DNA from: Candidatus Rifleibacteriota bacterium
Lineage (GTDB): Bacteria; Vulcanimicrobiota; Xenobia; Xenobiales; Xenobiaceae
NCBI GenBank assembly: GCA_900772775.1
Contig: CAAGRW010000122.1
Coordinates: 1-33,430 of the forward strand
Direction of reading: 5' to 3'
Length of the DNA: 33,430 nt
The notes beneath the pieces are model-generated. The model saw only the letters and a list, made by a program, of their open reading frames with translations, did no database searches and was not told where the DNA came from. Below are positions 7,726 through 14,681 of this stretch, one piece after another; the first letter of the stretch is position 1; each line of letters starts with the position of its first letter. The translations under genes and the position numbers were made by a program.

Positions 7726-8793
7726 TTAGTAAGGCAAGCTCATAATCTTCTTGAAATCTTCCGGACGACTGCTTTGACGCACGGCTTCTTCCATAGTAAC
7801 AATATTTTTACGCACTAAGAAACGCAAAGCCATTTCCTGAGTTTGCATACCGTGGTCGCGAGCCGACGCGGACATGTAGGGGCCGATTTGGGCAATTTTA
7901 TTTTCGCGCAACAGCTCTTTCAATTTTCCTGTAGACACGAGCAACTCAAAGGCCGGCACCAAACCTTCACCGGACGCTTTGCGCAGTAAAACTTGACCGA
8001 CAATAGCTTTTAAGCCTAAAGCCAAATTGTTGCGGCAAGATTGAGATAAGTGAGGCGGATAAGAGTCGATAATCTTTTCCAACATAACTTGAACACTGGC
8101 TGCTGTGGAAGAAGCTATAACCAAAGTGCCAGCCGCAGCTAAATTGAGCACTTGTTGGATAGATTCTTGACCTTCCAAGTTGGAAACGACCACTACGTCG
8201 GCACCTTGGCGGGAGAGAGAAGCAAAGGCTTCTTGATAACTAGCTACATCGGTACCGATCTCACGCTGACAAATCACGCCCTTTTGGTTGCGATGTAAGA
8301 AGTCCAGAGGATCTTCCAGAGAGATAATCTGGCAACAGCGAGTTTCCAAAATATAATTTACTAAAGCAGCTACAGTATTGCTCTTTCCCGATTGTTTAGG
8401 GCCACAAACTAAAACCAAACCGGAGCTAGATTCAGAAACTTGGTTTTTGATAAGCTCGGGAATGCCCAAACTTTCCAAAGTAGGAGCGGAAGGAGGATTG
8501 GTGGCAACTACGCAAGCTACCGAACCACGCTGGCGATAAACGTTGACACGGAATCTGGATAAGCCTGGTACGGAGAAAGCGAAATCGCATTCCATGCGAT
8601 CCTCAAATTCATCCAACAAATCATCATTCATGACGGCACGGCTAAAAGCTTCCGTGTCGGCCGGACTCAAAATAGGCCCATCCATACTTACCAACTGGTT
8701 ATTGATACGCATCAAAATAGGGCTACCGGGAACTAAGTGGAGATGAGACGCTCTGCGTTCAACCATACTGGTAAATAATTCTTCAACGTTCAT
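7726..8793 (-). CDS. PilT-like ATPase paralog with degenerate Walker B and His box
   Basis: PilT/PilB secretion-ATPase superfamily, 355 residues, colinear with the canonical PilT encoded next to it. The N-terminal PAS-like domain (SHLHLVPGSPILMRINN) and Walker A (GPKQSGKS, 131-138) and an Asp box (LEDPLDF, 159-165) are kept. The Walker B segment reads ADVVVVSNLEGQE where active PilT has PDVILIGEMRDLE: the catalytic Glu is replaced by Asn205 and the following Arg-Asp by Glu-Gly. The His box (LHTNSA) is gone, replaced by ASSTAAS. It should bind nucleotide poorly or not hydrolyse it, so a structural or regulatory partner of the hexamer is an inference. It lies 103 bp downstream of pilT, probably co-transcribed. 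The frame is open throughout, so it is not an ordinary pseudogene. Confidence 0.88.
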   Translation of the reverse strand: MNVEELFTSMVERRASHLHLVPGSPILMRINNQLVSMDGPILSPADTEAFSRAVMNDDLLDEFEDRMECDFAFSVPGLSRFRVNVYRQRGSVACVVATNPPSAPTLESLGIPELIKNQVSESSSGLVLVCGPKQSGKSNTVAALVNYILETRCCQIISLEDPLDFLHRNQKGVICQREIGTDVASYQEAFASLSRQGADVVVVSNLEGQESIQQVLNLAAAGTLVIASSTAASVQVMLEKIIDSYPPHLSQSCRNNLALGLKAIVGQVLLRKASGEGLVPAFELLVSTGKLKELLRENKIAQIGPYMSASARDHGMQTQEMALRFLVRKNIVTMEEAVRQSSRPEDFKKIMSLPY

Positions 8794-8896
8794 TTATAAC
8801 TTATACCTTTCCTTAATTCTCAGCCAATCCTCAAAAATCGCTTCCTTTTTGGGTAGCCTATCGGATTTGCTTTTCTATAGCGATACCAGCAACTAG

Positions 8897-10018
8897 TTAC
8901 GATTCAGACGCAGGCGCCGGAGTACTCGCAGCATTTGGGTTGGTAATTAAGCGGTTAAACTCTTCCGGACTGTGGGCTTTAGAGAGACCCTCCTCGTAAG
9001 TAATCAGTCCTTGCTGATAGAGATTGCGCAGCGACATATCGAAGCTCATCATACCGAACTGTCTTCCGGTTTGGATGGCACTAGGAATTTGGTGAGTTTT
9101 GCCTTCACGAATTAAGTTACGTACAGCCGGAATCATAGGCATAAGTTCCATAGCCATAACACGACCGCCACCTTTGGCCTTAGGCAGCAAACTTTGGCAC
9201 ATAACACCTTCCAAGCATACAGACAATTGCATGCGCACTTGCTGTTGTTGGTGAGGAGGGAAAATATCGATGACGCGGTCTACCGTTGAAGCAGCAGAAT
9301 TTGTGTGCAAAGTAGCCAACACTAAGTGACCGGTTTCGGCAGCGGAAATAGCGATCTGGGTTGTTTCCAGATCTCGCATTTCACCGATGAGAATCACATC
9401 AGGGTCTTGACGCAACACATGTTTCAGAGCCATGGCGAAACTGTGTGTATCCGCTCCCACTTCACGTTGACAAATAACGGAGTTTTTATCTTTGTGCAAA
9501 AACTCGATAGGGTCTTCACAAGTTACAATATGGCAGCGACGCGATTCATTTATATGATCGATCATGGCAGCCAAAGTAGTAGATTTACCGGAGCCTGTAG
9601 GGCCTGTAACTAATACCAAACCACGAGGACGCATAGCCAAATCGGCTACGGTTTGCGGCATTTTCAACTCTTCCAAAGTGAGAGGACGTGAAGGGATTAC
9701 ACGCAAGGCAGCGCCCCAAGTTCCACGCTGTAGGTAAATATTGACACGGAAACGAGACAAACCGGGGATACTATAGGCTAGGTCCAGTTCTTTATCGGCA
9801 ATAAACTTTGCCTTTTGCTCATCTGTCAGAATACTTTCACAAAGCCGACGCACCGTAGGAGCATCGAGTATTTCATAAGTAGCGGGAGTTAGTTCTCCGT
9901 CAACACGGATCATGGGGGCGCTGCCAACTTTTATATGCAAGTCTGAGGCTCCGCGCTCCACCATAGTAGCCAGCAAATCGTCTAATGCAAGTTCATGCGA
10001 GTCAAGAAGACTGTCCAT
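8897..10018 (-). CDS. pilT: type IV pilus retraction ATPase PilT
   Basis: Hexameric motor ATPase that drives pilus retraction and twitching motility, acting at the cytoplasmic face of the pilus base. It has 373 residues with all PilT motifs: PAS-like N-terminal domain (SDLHIKVGSAPMIRVDG, 26-41), Walker A GPTGSGKST (139-147), Asp box CEDPIEF (167-173), Walker B PDVILIGEMRD with catalytic Glu213, His box ATLHTNSAA with His238, and the AVRNLIREGK-like AIRNLIRE element of PilT (about 294-305). The ATG is preceded by AAAGGTGA. It is the first gene of a pair with the degenerate paralog and is divergent from the HEAT-like gene at 10187. No pilin or assembly genes lie in the window. Confidence 0.93.
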   Translation of the reverse strand: MDSLLDSHELALDDLLATMVERGASDLHIKVGSAPMIRVDGELTPATYEILDAPTVRRLCESILTDEQKAKFIADKELDLAYSIPGLSRFRVNIYLQRGTWGAALRVIPSRPLTLEELKMPQTVADLAMRPRGLVLVTGPTGSGKSTTLAAMIDHINESRRCHIVTCEDPIEFLHKDKNSVICQREVGADTHSFAMALKHVLRQDPDVILIGEMRDLETTQIAISAAETGHLVLATLHTNSAASTVDRVIDIFPPHQQQQVRMQLSVCLEGVMCQSLLPKAKGGGRVMAMELMPMIPAVRNLIREGKTHQIPSAIQTGRQFGMMSFDMSLRNLYQQGLITYEEGLSKAHSPEEFNRLITNPNAASTPAPASES

Positions 10019-10186
10019 CTATTCACCTTTACAGCAAGACTGAAAGCAGCTAACCAACTCCAGTCTCAAATTACGAACAAAAAACCGTTTCCACATTCGA
10101 GAATTTCAGCCTTTTGCCTGCCAGTAAACAGTAAATGGAAAGATAGTTAAGGCAGGGCCGCTTATAAAGGGCACGAAGGAGGCGGC

Positions 10187-11332
10187 GTGTCTGAATTAAC
10201 TGATTTACAAGAGTTTTTAAAAAGCGATTTACCCGTTTTAGAGTTTAACAACGCCGGCTTCCCTACTACAGCTTCCCAGAATCGCCAAGAACATTGGCTT
10301 CGCTTGGCAGCGGCCAATTTGCGCGGCTTTGACAAGCAACCTTGCGTAGTCAGGCGTTGTACAAAATATAACGATGTACAAACCGAAATTAGGCGCTGGA
10401 GCGAAGAAAATTATCTACCTATAAAAAATAAAGATGAATCCTCCGGCAACCTTTTTATGGGAGAAGATGCTTGTCTGTACCGAAGCATCTTAGATGGACA
10501 GCGCGTTTTGCGTCACGACCCAGGTGATGAAATAGTCGAAGATATTTATGTATACAGTAAAATAGACAATCCATTGGGCATGCAACTAGAATCGGTTCGC
10601 TGCGGAGTAATCGATGTGCTATATGCAATAGGTTATCTCAATTGGCCTTGTCTTAGTACGGCTGAGCGTCTAGCTTTAGTCTCTCATAAAAGTGGCAGTG
10701 CAGAAGCTAAGCAAGCTTTGGACTCACTTTATGACGGCGACCAAACTTCAACCTTGGAAATGTTTTTGGGCCACGCTGCCAACGAAAAAATCAGACAAGA
10801 GATTTGGGAAGCCGGAAAGCGTGGCAAATTCCGCCTTAATACAAAAGCCATGCTATGGCTTTTAAAACGTCCAGACTGGAATACCAATAGTTGTGTTAAT
10901 TTTATGGCTCTAGGCATTGCAGCAGAGCATCCTCAGGAAGTTTCTCAACTTATGCTTCATCCTAACAATTTGGTGCGCCTCCACTTAGCCGATCTTATAG
11001 ATAATACGGAAGTACTGTTGGAGTGGCTGAGTTGGGAGAATAATCCAGCTGTGCGCCGCCGCATTTTACTTAGTTTGCAAAGGACAACCTCGCCAACGGC
11101 TTTAGTTTCCAAGCTAAAACAAGCTCAAAATGAAAAATCTACTGCAACACAATCGGGAAATAATAAAATAAAATCAGAGATTGTCGGTTGGGTATTGGCC
11201 AATTGGCGCCAAGGCTTTACAGACGACAGTATAAAAACGGCTTTACAAGAAGCTGCCAGCTTGCCTATAGGTGAAAATAATCAGAAAAAAATAAAGGATT
11301 TAATAAAGCAATATGCTTTTCTTAAATCCTAG
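10187..11332 (+). CDS. uncharacterised protein with HEAT-like helical C-terminal half
   Basis: I do not recognise this 381-residue protein. It starts at a GTG with AAGGAGG four bases upstream, divergently from pilT. The N-terminal 150 residues are mixed, with several charged and aromatic stretches (residues 35-50, 105-125). From about 185 on it is helical, and residues about 255-305 read like two HEAT/Armadillo-type repeats: HPNNLVRLHLADLID, then NPAVRRRILLSLQRT. No signal peptide, membrane segment or catalytic motif is seen. The gene converges with the helical-protein gene that ends at 11357, only 24 bp away, and the terminator of that gene is embedded in its last coding bases. HEAT-like repeats suggest a scaffold or binding role, which is inference only. 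Confidence 0.75.
   Translation: MSELTDLQEFLKSDLPVLEFNNAGFPTTASQNRQEHWLRLAAANLRGFDKQPCVVRRCTKYNDVQTEIRRWSEENYLPIKNKDESSGNLFMGEDACLYRSILDGQRVLRHDPGDEIVEDIYVYSKIDNPLGMQLESVRCGVIDVLYAIGYLNWPCLSTAERLALVSHKSGSAEAKQALDSLYDGDQTSTLEMFLGHAANEKIRQEIWEAGKRGKFRLNTKAMLWLLKRPDWNTNSCVNFMALGIAAEHPQEVSQLMLHPNNLVRLHLADLIDNTEVLLEWLSWENNPAVRRRILLSLQRTTSPTALVSKLKQAQNEKSTATQSGNNKIKSEIVGWVLANWRQGFTDDSIKTALQEAASLPIGENNQKKIKDLIKQYAFLKS
11285..11330 (-). terminator. intrinsic terminator of the 11357 gene, inside the 3' end of the convergent gene
   Basis: Stem AGGATTTAA (11295-11303) with TTAAATCCT (11322-11330), and an inner stem AAAGC (11305-11309) with GCTTT (11315-11319). On the minus strand it is followed by TTATTTTTTT (A residues 11285-11291). 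On the plus strand no T run follows, so it serves the minus-strand gene, while its bases encode the last residues of the plus-strand protein. Confidence 0.7.
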
Positions 11333-11356
11333 AAATCGATAAAAAGAGCAAATTAT

Positions 11357-12127
11357 TTAACCAAGAGCTCGGTCGACAATTTTAGCTTCCGCTACTTGAG
11401 TAACAAGCTTAGGAGAGTGAGAAGCTAAAACTAGGCTGCCATAAGCATCTTCTAATTTAGGCATCAGACCACGCACTTTAACAGCATGCTCCAACAGGCT
11501 TTCGCGATCTTCATCATAATCGATAAGTTCTTTGGCGCCATTAATAACTTCTTCTTGCAACTTACTAACTTGCTCTTCTAAAGACGCAAAAACTTTTTCC
11601 AACTCTTGTAAAGAAGCAGCAAATTGCTCGGCACTCTCGCCATTTTGCAAAGCAGCCGAACCCAAAGCGCAAATAATATCTTGGCTATTGTAGAGATCGT
11701 CTCCAGAAGCTACAGCTTGAACACGAGCCGTAATATCGTTAAAGGCATCGATACCGCTCATGATAAGCTGTATGCCTACTCTTAATCCCAGCTCTTCTTC
11801 ACTATTGACAAAAGCCTCAAATTGCATAAGCCCCAAGTGAATTATGTAATAGGTATCATCTATACTTGAAGTCAAAGAAGCGAGATAACTTTTTTCAGCT
11901 TCATTGCCAGGGATGGCTTCTAACTCATTTTTTACCTGAGCATAAGCATCTTCTATAGTTTTAAATATATCATATACGCTCTGTAAAAAAACTTCTGGTT
12001 TAATTTCATGTTTGCTGACTTGAGCAACCAATTTAAGTAAACCGCTATATTTTGACGTATCAGCTGCACTGGCAGCGGGAGAGGTCAATTCTTTTTCCGG
12101 TTGCTGACCGGAAGCTAAAGAATCCAT
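11357..12127 (-). CDS. uncharacterised helical protein, paralog of the zinc-ribbon protein at 13756-14577
   Basis: Not a family I recognise. From the ATG at 12125-12127, which has GGAGGAG five bases upstream, it has 256 residues; a longer in-frame reading to 12178 lacks support. The protein is acidic and nearly all helical, with heptad-like stretches at about 175-205 (a LQELEKVFASLEEQVSKLQ segment). It shares a core with the protein at 13756-14577: YAQV, then DDTYYIIHLGLMQFE (90-104) against DDSYYIFKLAIMQLE, then RVG about a dozen residues on, in the same order and similar spacing. No signal peptide or membrane segment. It has its own terminator and follows the terminator of the coiled-coil gene, so it is probably a separate unit. 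Function unknown; structural or adaptor role is only a guess. Confidence 0.8.
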   Translation of the reverse strand: MDSLASGQQPEKELTSPAASAADTSKYSGLLKLVAQVSKHEIKPEVFLQSVYDIFKTIEDAYAQVKNELEAIPGNEAEKSYLASLTSSIDDTYYIIHLGLMQFEAFVNSEEELGLRVGIQLIMSGIDAFNDITARVQAVASGDDLYNSQDIICALGSAALQNGESAEQFAASLQELEKVFASLEEQVSKLQEEVINGAKELIDYDEDRESLLEHAVKVRGLMPKLEDAYGSLVLASHSPKLVTQVAEAKIVDRALG

Positions 12128-12146
12128 AGAAACTCCTCCAATAGTG

Positions 12147-12272
12147 TCAGTTGTTGCCAGCCAAGTCCCCACCGACAATACCTTGGCGGCTGCTCATAAT
12201 AGTACGAGCTAATTCCCCTAATTTGCCTTTCCCTTTTTCTGCTCTAATAGGGGCTGCCCCTTGTGCCTCCAT
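12147..12272 (-). CDS. possible 41-residue small protein upstream of the 11357 gene
   Basis: ATG at 12270-12272, TGA at 12147-12149, ending just before the Shine-Dalgarno of the next gene (19 bp before its start). The peptide is basic in the middle (APIRAEKGKGKLGELAR) and could form a helix (LGELARTIMSSRQG). There is no clear Shine-Dalgarno, so it may be only a leader sequence. The arrangement would suit translational coupling. Otherwise the 294 bp between the two neighbouring genes hold only the terminator at 12341-12385 and a GGGGC-T-GCCCC inverted repeat. Confidence 0.3.
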   Translation of the reverse strand: MEAQGAAPIRAEKGKGKLGELARTIMSSRQGIVGGDLAGNN

Positions 12273-12340
12273 TTCTAAAATGGCTATCTTTAGTTTGAAT
12301 AGCTATCTTAAACCGGAAATACCCTATATTTCACTTTAGC

Positions 12341-12385
12341 AAAAAAAGGAAGAGAGCCGCTAAACAACGCTTCAGCAGCTCTCTT
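12341..12385 (-). terminator. intrinsic terminator of the coiled-coil/Ala-Gly-rich gene
   Basis: 12-position stem AAGAGAGCCGCT (12350-12361) with AGCAGCTCTCTT (12374-12385), one wobble, 12-nt loop. On the minus strand it is followed by CC and seven T residues (A run 12341-12347). It starts about 37 bp after the stop codon. Confidence 0.8.
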
Positions 12386-12421
12386 ACTCACTCCCTATAT
12401 AATGGAGAGCGCTATCTTCTA

Positions 12422-13645
12422 TTAGCTAAAAAGATCGTAACCGAATTTGGCAATTTCAGCTACAGCAGCTACACCAAGAGCTACAGCGGCCACGGGAGCA
12501 CCTACACCGGTCATAGCCAATACTCCGGCTGTGGTAGTAGCCACACCGGACACAGTGCTCAAGGAGCCTTTAACGATCTTGTCAGTAGCCTCTTTATCGT
12601 TGCTCTTATCGCCATCGTTTTTAGCTTGTACGCCTTCAACAATGTCTTTAACGCCTCCAGCGGTACCAAGAACGCCACCGGCTACGCCCAAAACGGGCAC
12701 AACCTTAGAAGCGGTACCAGCTACACCACTGAGCTTACTGGCAGCCTTAGTAGCAGTAGAAACGGCCGCACCAGTCTCGGAAGCAGCAGCTACCTTAGTA
12801 GCAGCTTTGGTACCGATACTACCTATAGTGTTAAGAGCTGTACCGGTAAAATCACTAGCATCTTTGGCAAAACTGAGACCGTCAACCTTTTCACCTTTAG
12901 CTAAGCTGGCTACATCACCGGTGAAGCCAATAACATCGGCAGCATCGCCAAGCACGCCCATAGCCTTGCTACCAAAATTGCTATATTTATCTAAGCCCTT
13001 AATGAACTTAGTTTCCTTGGCGGAGTCACTGGAAGCGTCGACAACCTTACCAGCGAACTTTTGAGTTTTGCCGACTACCTTGTCACGAACGCCATCGGCG
13101 GTACCATACACTTCACCGACAACTTCACCGGCACTCTTGTCGTCTTTATCGTCTTTCTGACCTTCGGCCTTTTTCTTATCGGCGGCTTTGTTGCCACTAT
13201 TGAGAGCGTTGTTTAAGCTGACAAAATCTTGAGTATTGCCAATTTTTGCAGTCGCTTGGTTAAATAAGTCGTCAGATAAGCTCTTGGAAACTTTTTCATC
13301 GCCGTTGAAAGCGCCTTTGGAAGTAGAATCGCTCTTGAGAAGAGTATTCACTTGATCGGAATTAGCTCCGTTGCGAACGGCATTTTCAACTTTAGAATTA
13401 AGGTTTACATCACTTTTAGCCTTGGCAGCTTCGCTCTTTTGATTTTGCTGAGCTTGCTTCTTCTCTTGGGCCTTTTTCTGCTCTTCGGCCTTTTTCTTGG
13501 CTTCAGCGCGTTTGCGCTCTTCAGCTTTTCTTCTCTCTTCGGCCTTTCTGGCTTCTTCGGCGCGACGCTGCTCTTCAGCGCGACGCTGAGCTTCTATTTG
13601 CTGAGCATACGAAGATGCTGAACTTCCTACTCCACTTACTGCCAT
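12422..13645 (-). CDS. coiled-coil protein with Ala/Gly-rich hydrophobic C-terminal region, function unknown
   Basis: Not recognised. From the ATG at 13643-13645 (GGGTGAT upstream; an in-frame ATG 18 bp earlier lacks a Shine-Dalgarno) it has 407 residues. After a short Ser/Gly leader, residues about 14-76 are an unbroken Arg/Lys/Glu/Ala/Gln helix of TolA-like composition (RRAEEQRRAEEARKAEERRK). Residues 80-185 are polar and Lys/Asp/Asn-rich. The last 220 residues are rich in Ala, Gly, Val, Thr and Ser with several weakly hydrophobic helices (for example AVAALGVAAVAEI in spirit, near the C-terminus) like those of translocator, colicin-type or tape-measure-like proteins. No classical signal peptide. 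It lies between the two helical paralogs, which suggests a shared role. Surface, secreted or scaffold function are all possible; none is shown. Confidence 0.75.
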   Translation of the reverse strand: MAVSGVGSSASSYAQQIEAQRRAEEQRRAEEARKAEERRKAEERKRAEAKKKAEEQKKAQEKKQAQQNQKSEAAKAKSDVNLNSKVENAVRNGANSDQVNTLLKSDSTSKGAFNGDEKVSKSLSDDLFNQATAKIGNTQDFVSLNNALNSGNKAADKKKAEGQKDDKDDKSAGEVVGEVYGTADGVRDKVVGKTQKFAGKVVDASSDSAKETKFIKGLDKYSNFGSKAMGVLGDAADVIGFTGDVASLAKGEKVDGLSFAKDASDFTGTALNTIGSIGTKAATKVAAASETGAAVSTATKAASKLSGVAGTASKVVPVLGVAGGVLGTAGGVKDIVEGVQAKNDGDKSNDKEATDKIVKGSLSTVSGVATTTAGVLAMTGVGAPVAAVALGVAAVAEIAKFGYDLFS

Positions 13646-13681
13646 AATAATCACCCGTCCCATCTGGTCGTAATTGCTTTA

Positions 13682-13710
13682 TAAATACCGCAATCAAGTT
13701 TATTTGTCTA
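13682..13710 (-). promoter_or_regulatory. possible sigma-A-type promoter of the coiled-coil gene
   Basis: On the minus strand TAGACA (13705-13710) and TATTTA (13682-13687) stand 17 bp apart, close to the -35 and -10 consensus, and would start a transcript about 30 bp before the ATG at 13645. An inverted repeat TAAGCCG/CGGCTTA (13718-13734) sits just upstream and may be an operator or the remnant terminator of the preceding gene; no T run follows it on the minus strand. Confidence 0.35.
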
Positions 13711-13717
13711 GATTTTT

Positions 13718-13734
13718 TAAGCCGGATCGGCTTA
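13718..13734. promoter_or_regulatory. inverted repeat TAAGCCG-gat-CGGCTTA
   Basis: Perfect 7-bp arms with a 3-nt centre, between the zinc-ribbon gene and the coiled-coil gene and directly upstream of the proposed -35 element. Its T run lies on the wrong side for a minus-strand terminator, so a regulator site is the more likely reading. Confidence 0.35.
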
Positions 13735-13755
13735 GTTAACATTTATTTTACAACA

Positions 13756-14577
13756 CTAGACAATTTGTTCCGGTTTGGGTTCGTCAGAGTGAACGGCCAT
13801 TATGGCCTTAACCCAATATTCATTGGCTTTGGAGGCAGCTTCCCGAGTATCCAGTAAAATTTCATAATTTTTACCATCAAACTTTTTGGCTTGTTCCAAA
13901 GCTTCATGGAAAGATTGCTTGCCTTCGTGTAAACACTCATTCAATAAATCGTCAACTCCACAGACAGCGTCAAAGTAGGTGTCGGCGTCAATTTCTCCCT
14001 TGATATAGGCATTGATAGAAGGTGCCAAGAGGTCTTTACTTTCGATAACGTCCGGATCTTGTTGACCTTTTGCGTAAGCCAAAAGCCAACGTAAGCCCTG
14101 GTAAGCTTGTTTGATGAGCATAAGACCGACTCTTATAGGTTGCAAATTGTCAGGAGAATACATTTCCAGTTGCATAATGGCCAACTTAAAGATGTAATAA
14201 GAGTCGTCACGACGCATTTTTAAAGCTTTCAGAGCTTTGGGATCTTCTACTTCCTCTATAAAAGCGTCAACCTGAGCGTACAATTCTTCAAAATCTTCTA
14301 CAACCGGAGTAAGCATAAACTTAAACTTTTCATTGTCGGCAGATGTAGAAACGGCTTTATTTAAACAAGCATTTAAAGAGCGCAAGCAATCTTGAGCGTC
14401 AAGGTAGGCAAAATCGCCTCCACCGCTCCGACGGGCTGCCGCCGGAAGTTCTAGACTGCTTTGACTGCTCGCAAATCCCTGGACAGCCAAAGGACGTTCT
14501 GCGCCGCATTCCTGACAAACAGATTCATCTATATTGTTGCGAGAACCACAGACAAAACAAATCCAATCGGTGCTCAT
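13756..14577 (-). CDS. zinc-ribbon helical protein, paralog of the 11357-12127 protein
   Basis: Unrecognised 273-residue protein. The N-terminus is a zinc ribbon: Cys7-x2-Cys10 and Cys21-x2-Cys24 (CFVCGS ... CQECGAERP), of the RanBP2/double-zinc-ribbon type often used for protein or RNA contacts. After a Ser/Ala/Gly linker (about 30-55) the rest is helical and acidic. Residues 100-151 match the core of the protein at 11357-12127: YAQV (100-103), DDSYYIFKLAIMQLE (124-138) and RVG (149-151). The ATG has AAGGAG eight bases upstream. The gene precedes the coiled-coil gene by 110 bp on the same strand. Bacterial zinc-ribbon plus helical architecture suggests an adaptor, but no function is known to me. 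Confidence 0.8.
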   Translation of the reverse strand: MSTDWICFVCGSRNNIDESVCQECGAERPLAVQGFASSQSSLELPAAARRSGGGDFAYLDAQDCLRSLNACLNKAVSTSADNEKFKFMLTPVVEDFEELYAQVDAFIEEVEDPKALKALKMRRDDSYYIFKLAIMQLEMYSPDNLQPIRVGLMLIKQAYQGLRWLLAYAKGQQDPDVIESKDLLAPSINAYIKGEIDADTYFDAVCGVDDLLNECLHEGKQSFHEALEQAKKFDGKNYEILLDTREAASKANEYWVKAIMAVHSDEPKPEQIV

Positions 14578-14599
14578 AGCATAGTCTCCTTTTACTTAG

Positions 14600-14624
14600 A
14601 GTCCGCCATCCATTAAAGCGGACT
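14600..14624. repeat. inverted repeat AGTCCGC/GCGGACT in the zinc-ribbon gene leader
   Basis: Perfect 7-bp arms (14600-14606 and 14618-14624) with an 11-nt loop, between the antiporter stop codon and the zinc-ribbon gene start on the minus strand. No T run follows it. It may be a rho-independent-like 3' stabiliser for the antiporter mRNA or an operator. Confidence 0.4.
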
Positions 14625-14681
14625 GCCCCAATTATGCCAAAAATTAGTCCAAGCTAAATCGATCCCTGCCAATCCAAATAT

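Noticed and set aside
12249..12260. GGGGC-T-GCCCC inverted repeat as a terminator
   Set aside because: A one-base loop cannot form a hairpin and no T run follows on either strand.
12447..13064. 205-residue plus-strand ORF opposite the coiled-coil/Ala-Gly-rich gene
   Set aside because: It is the antisense of an Ala/Gly/Thr-rich sequence, lacks a Shine-Dalgarno and has a composition that mirrors the true gene; a shadow.
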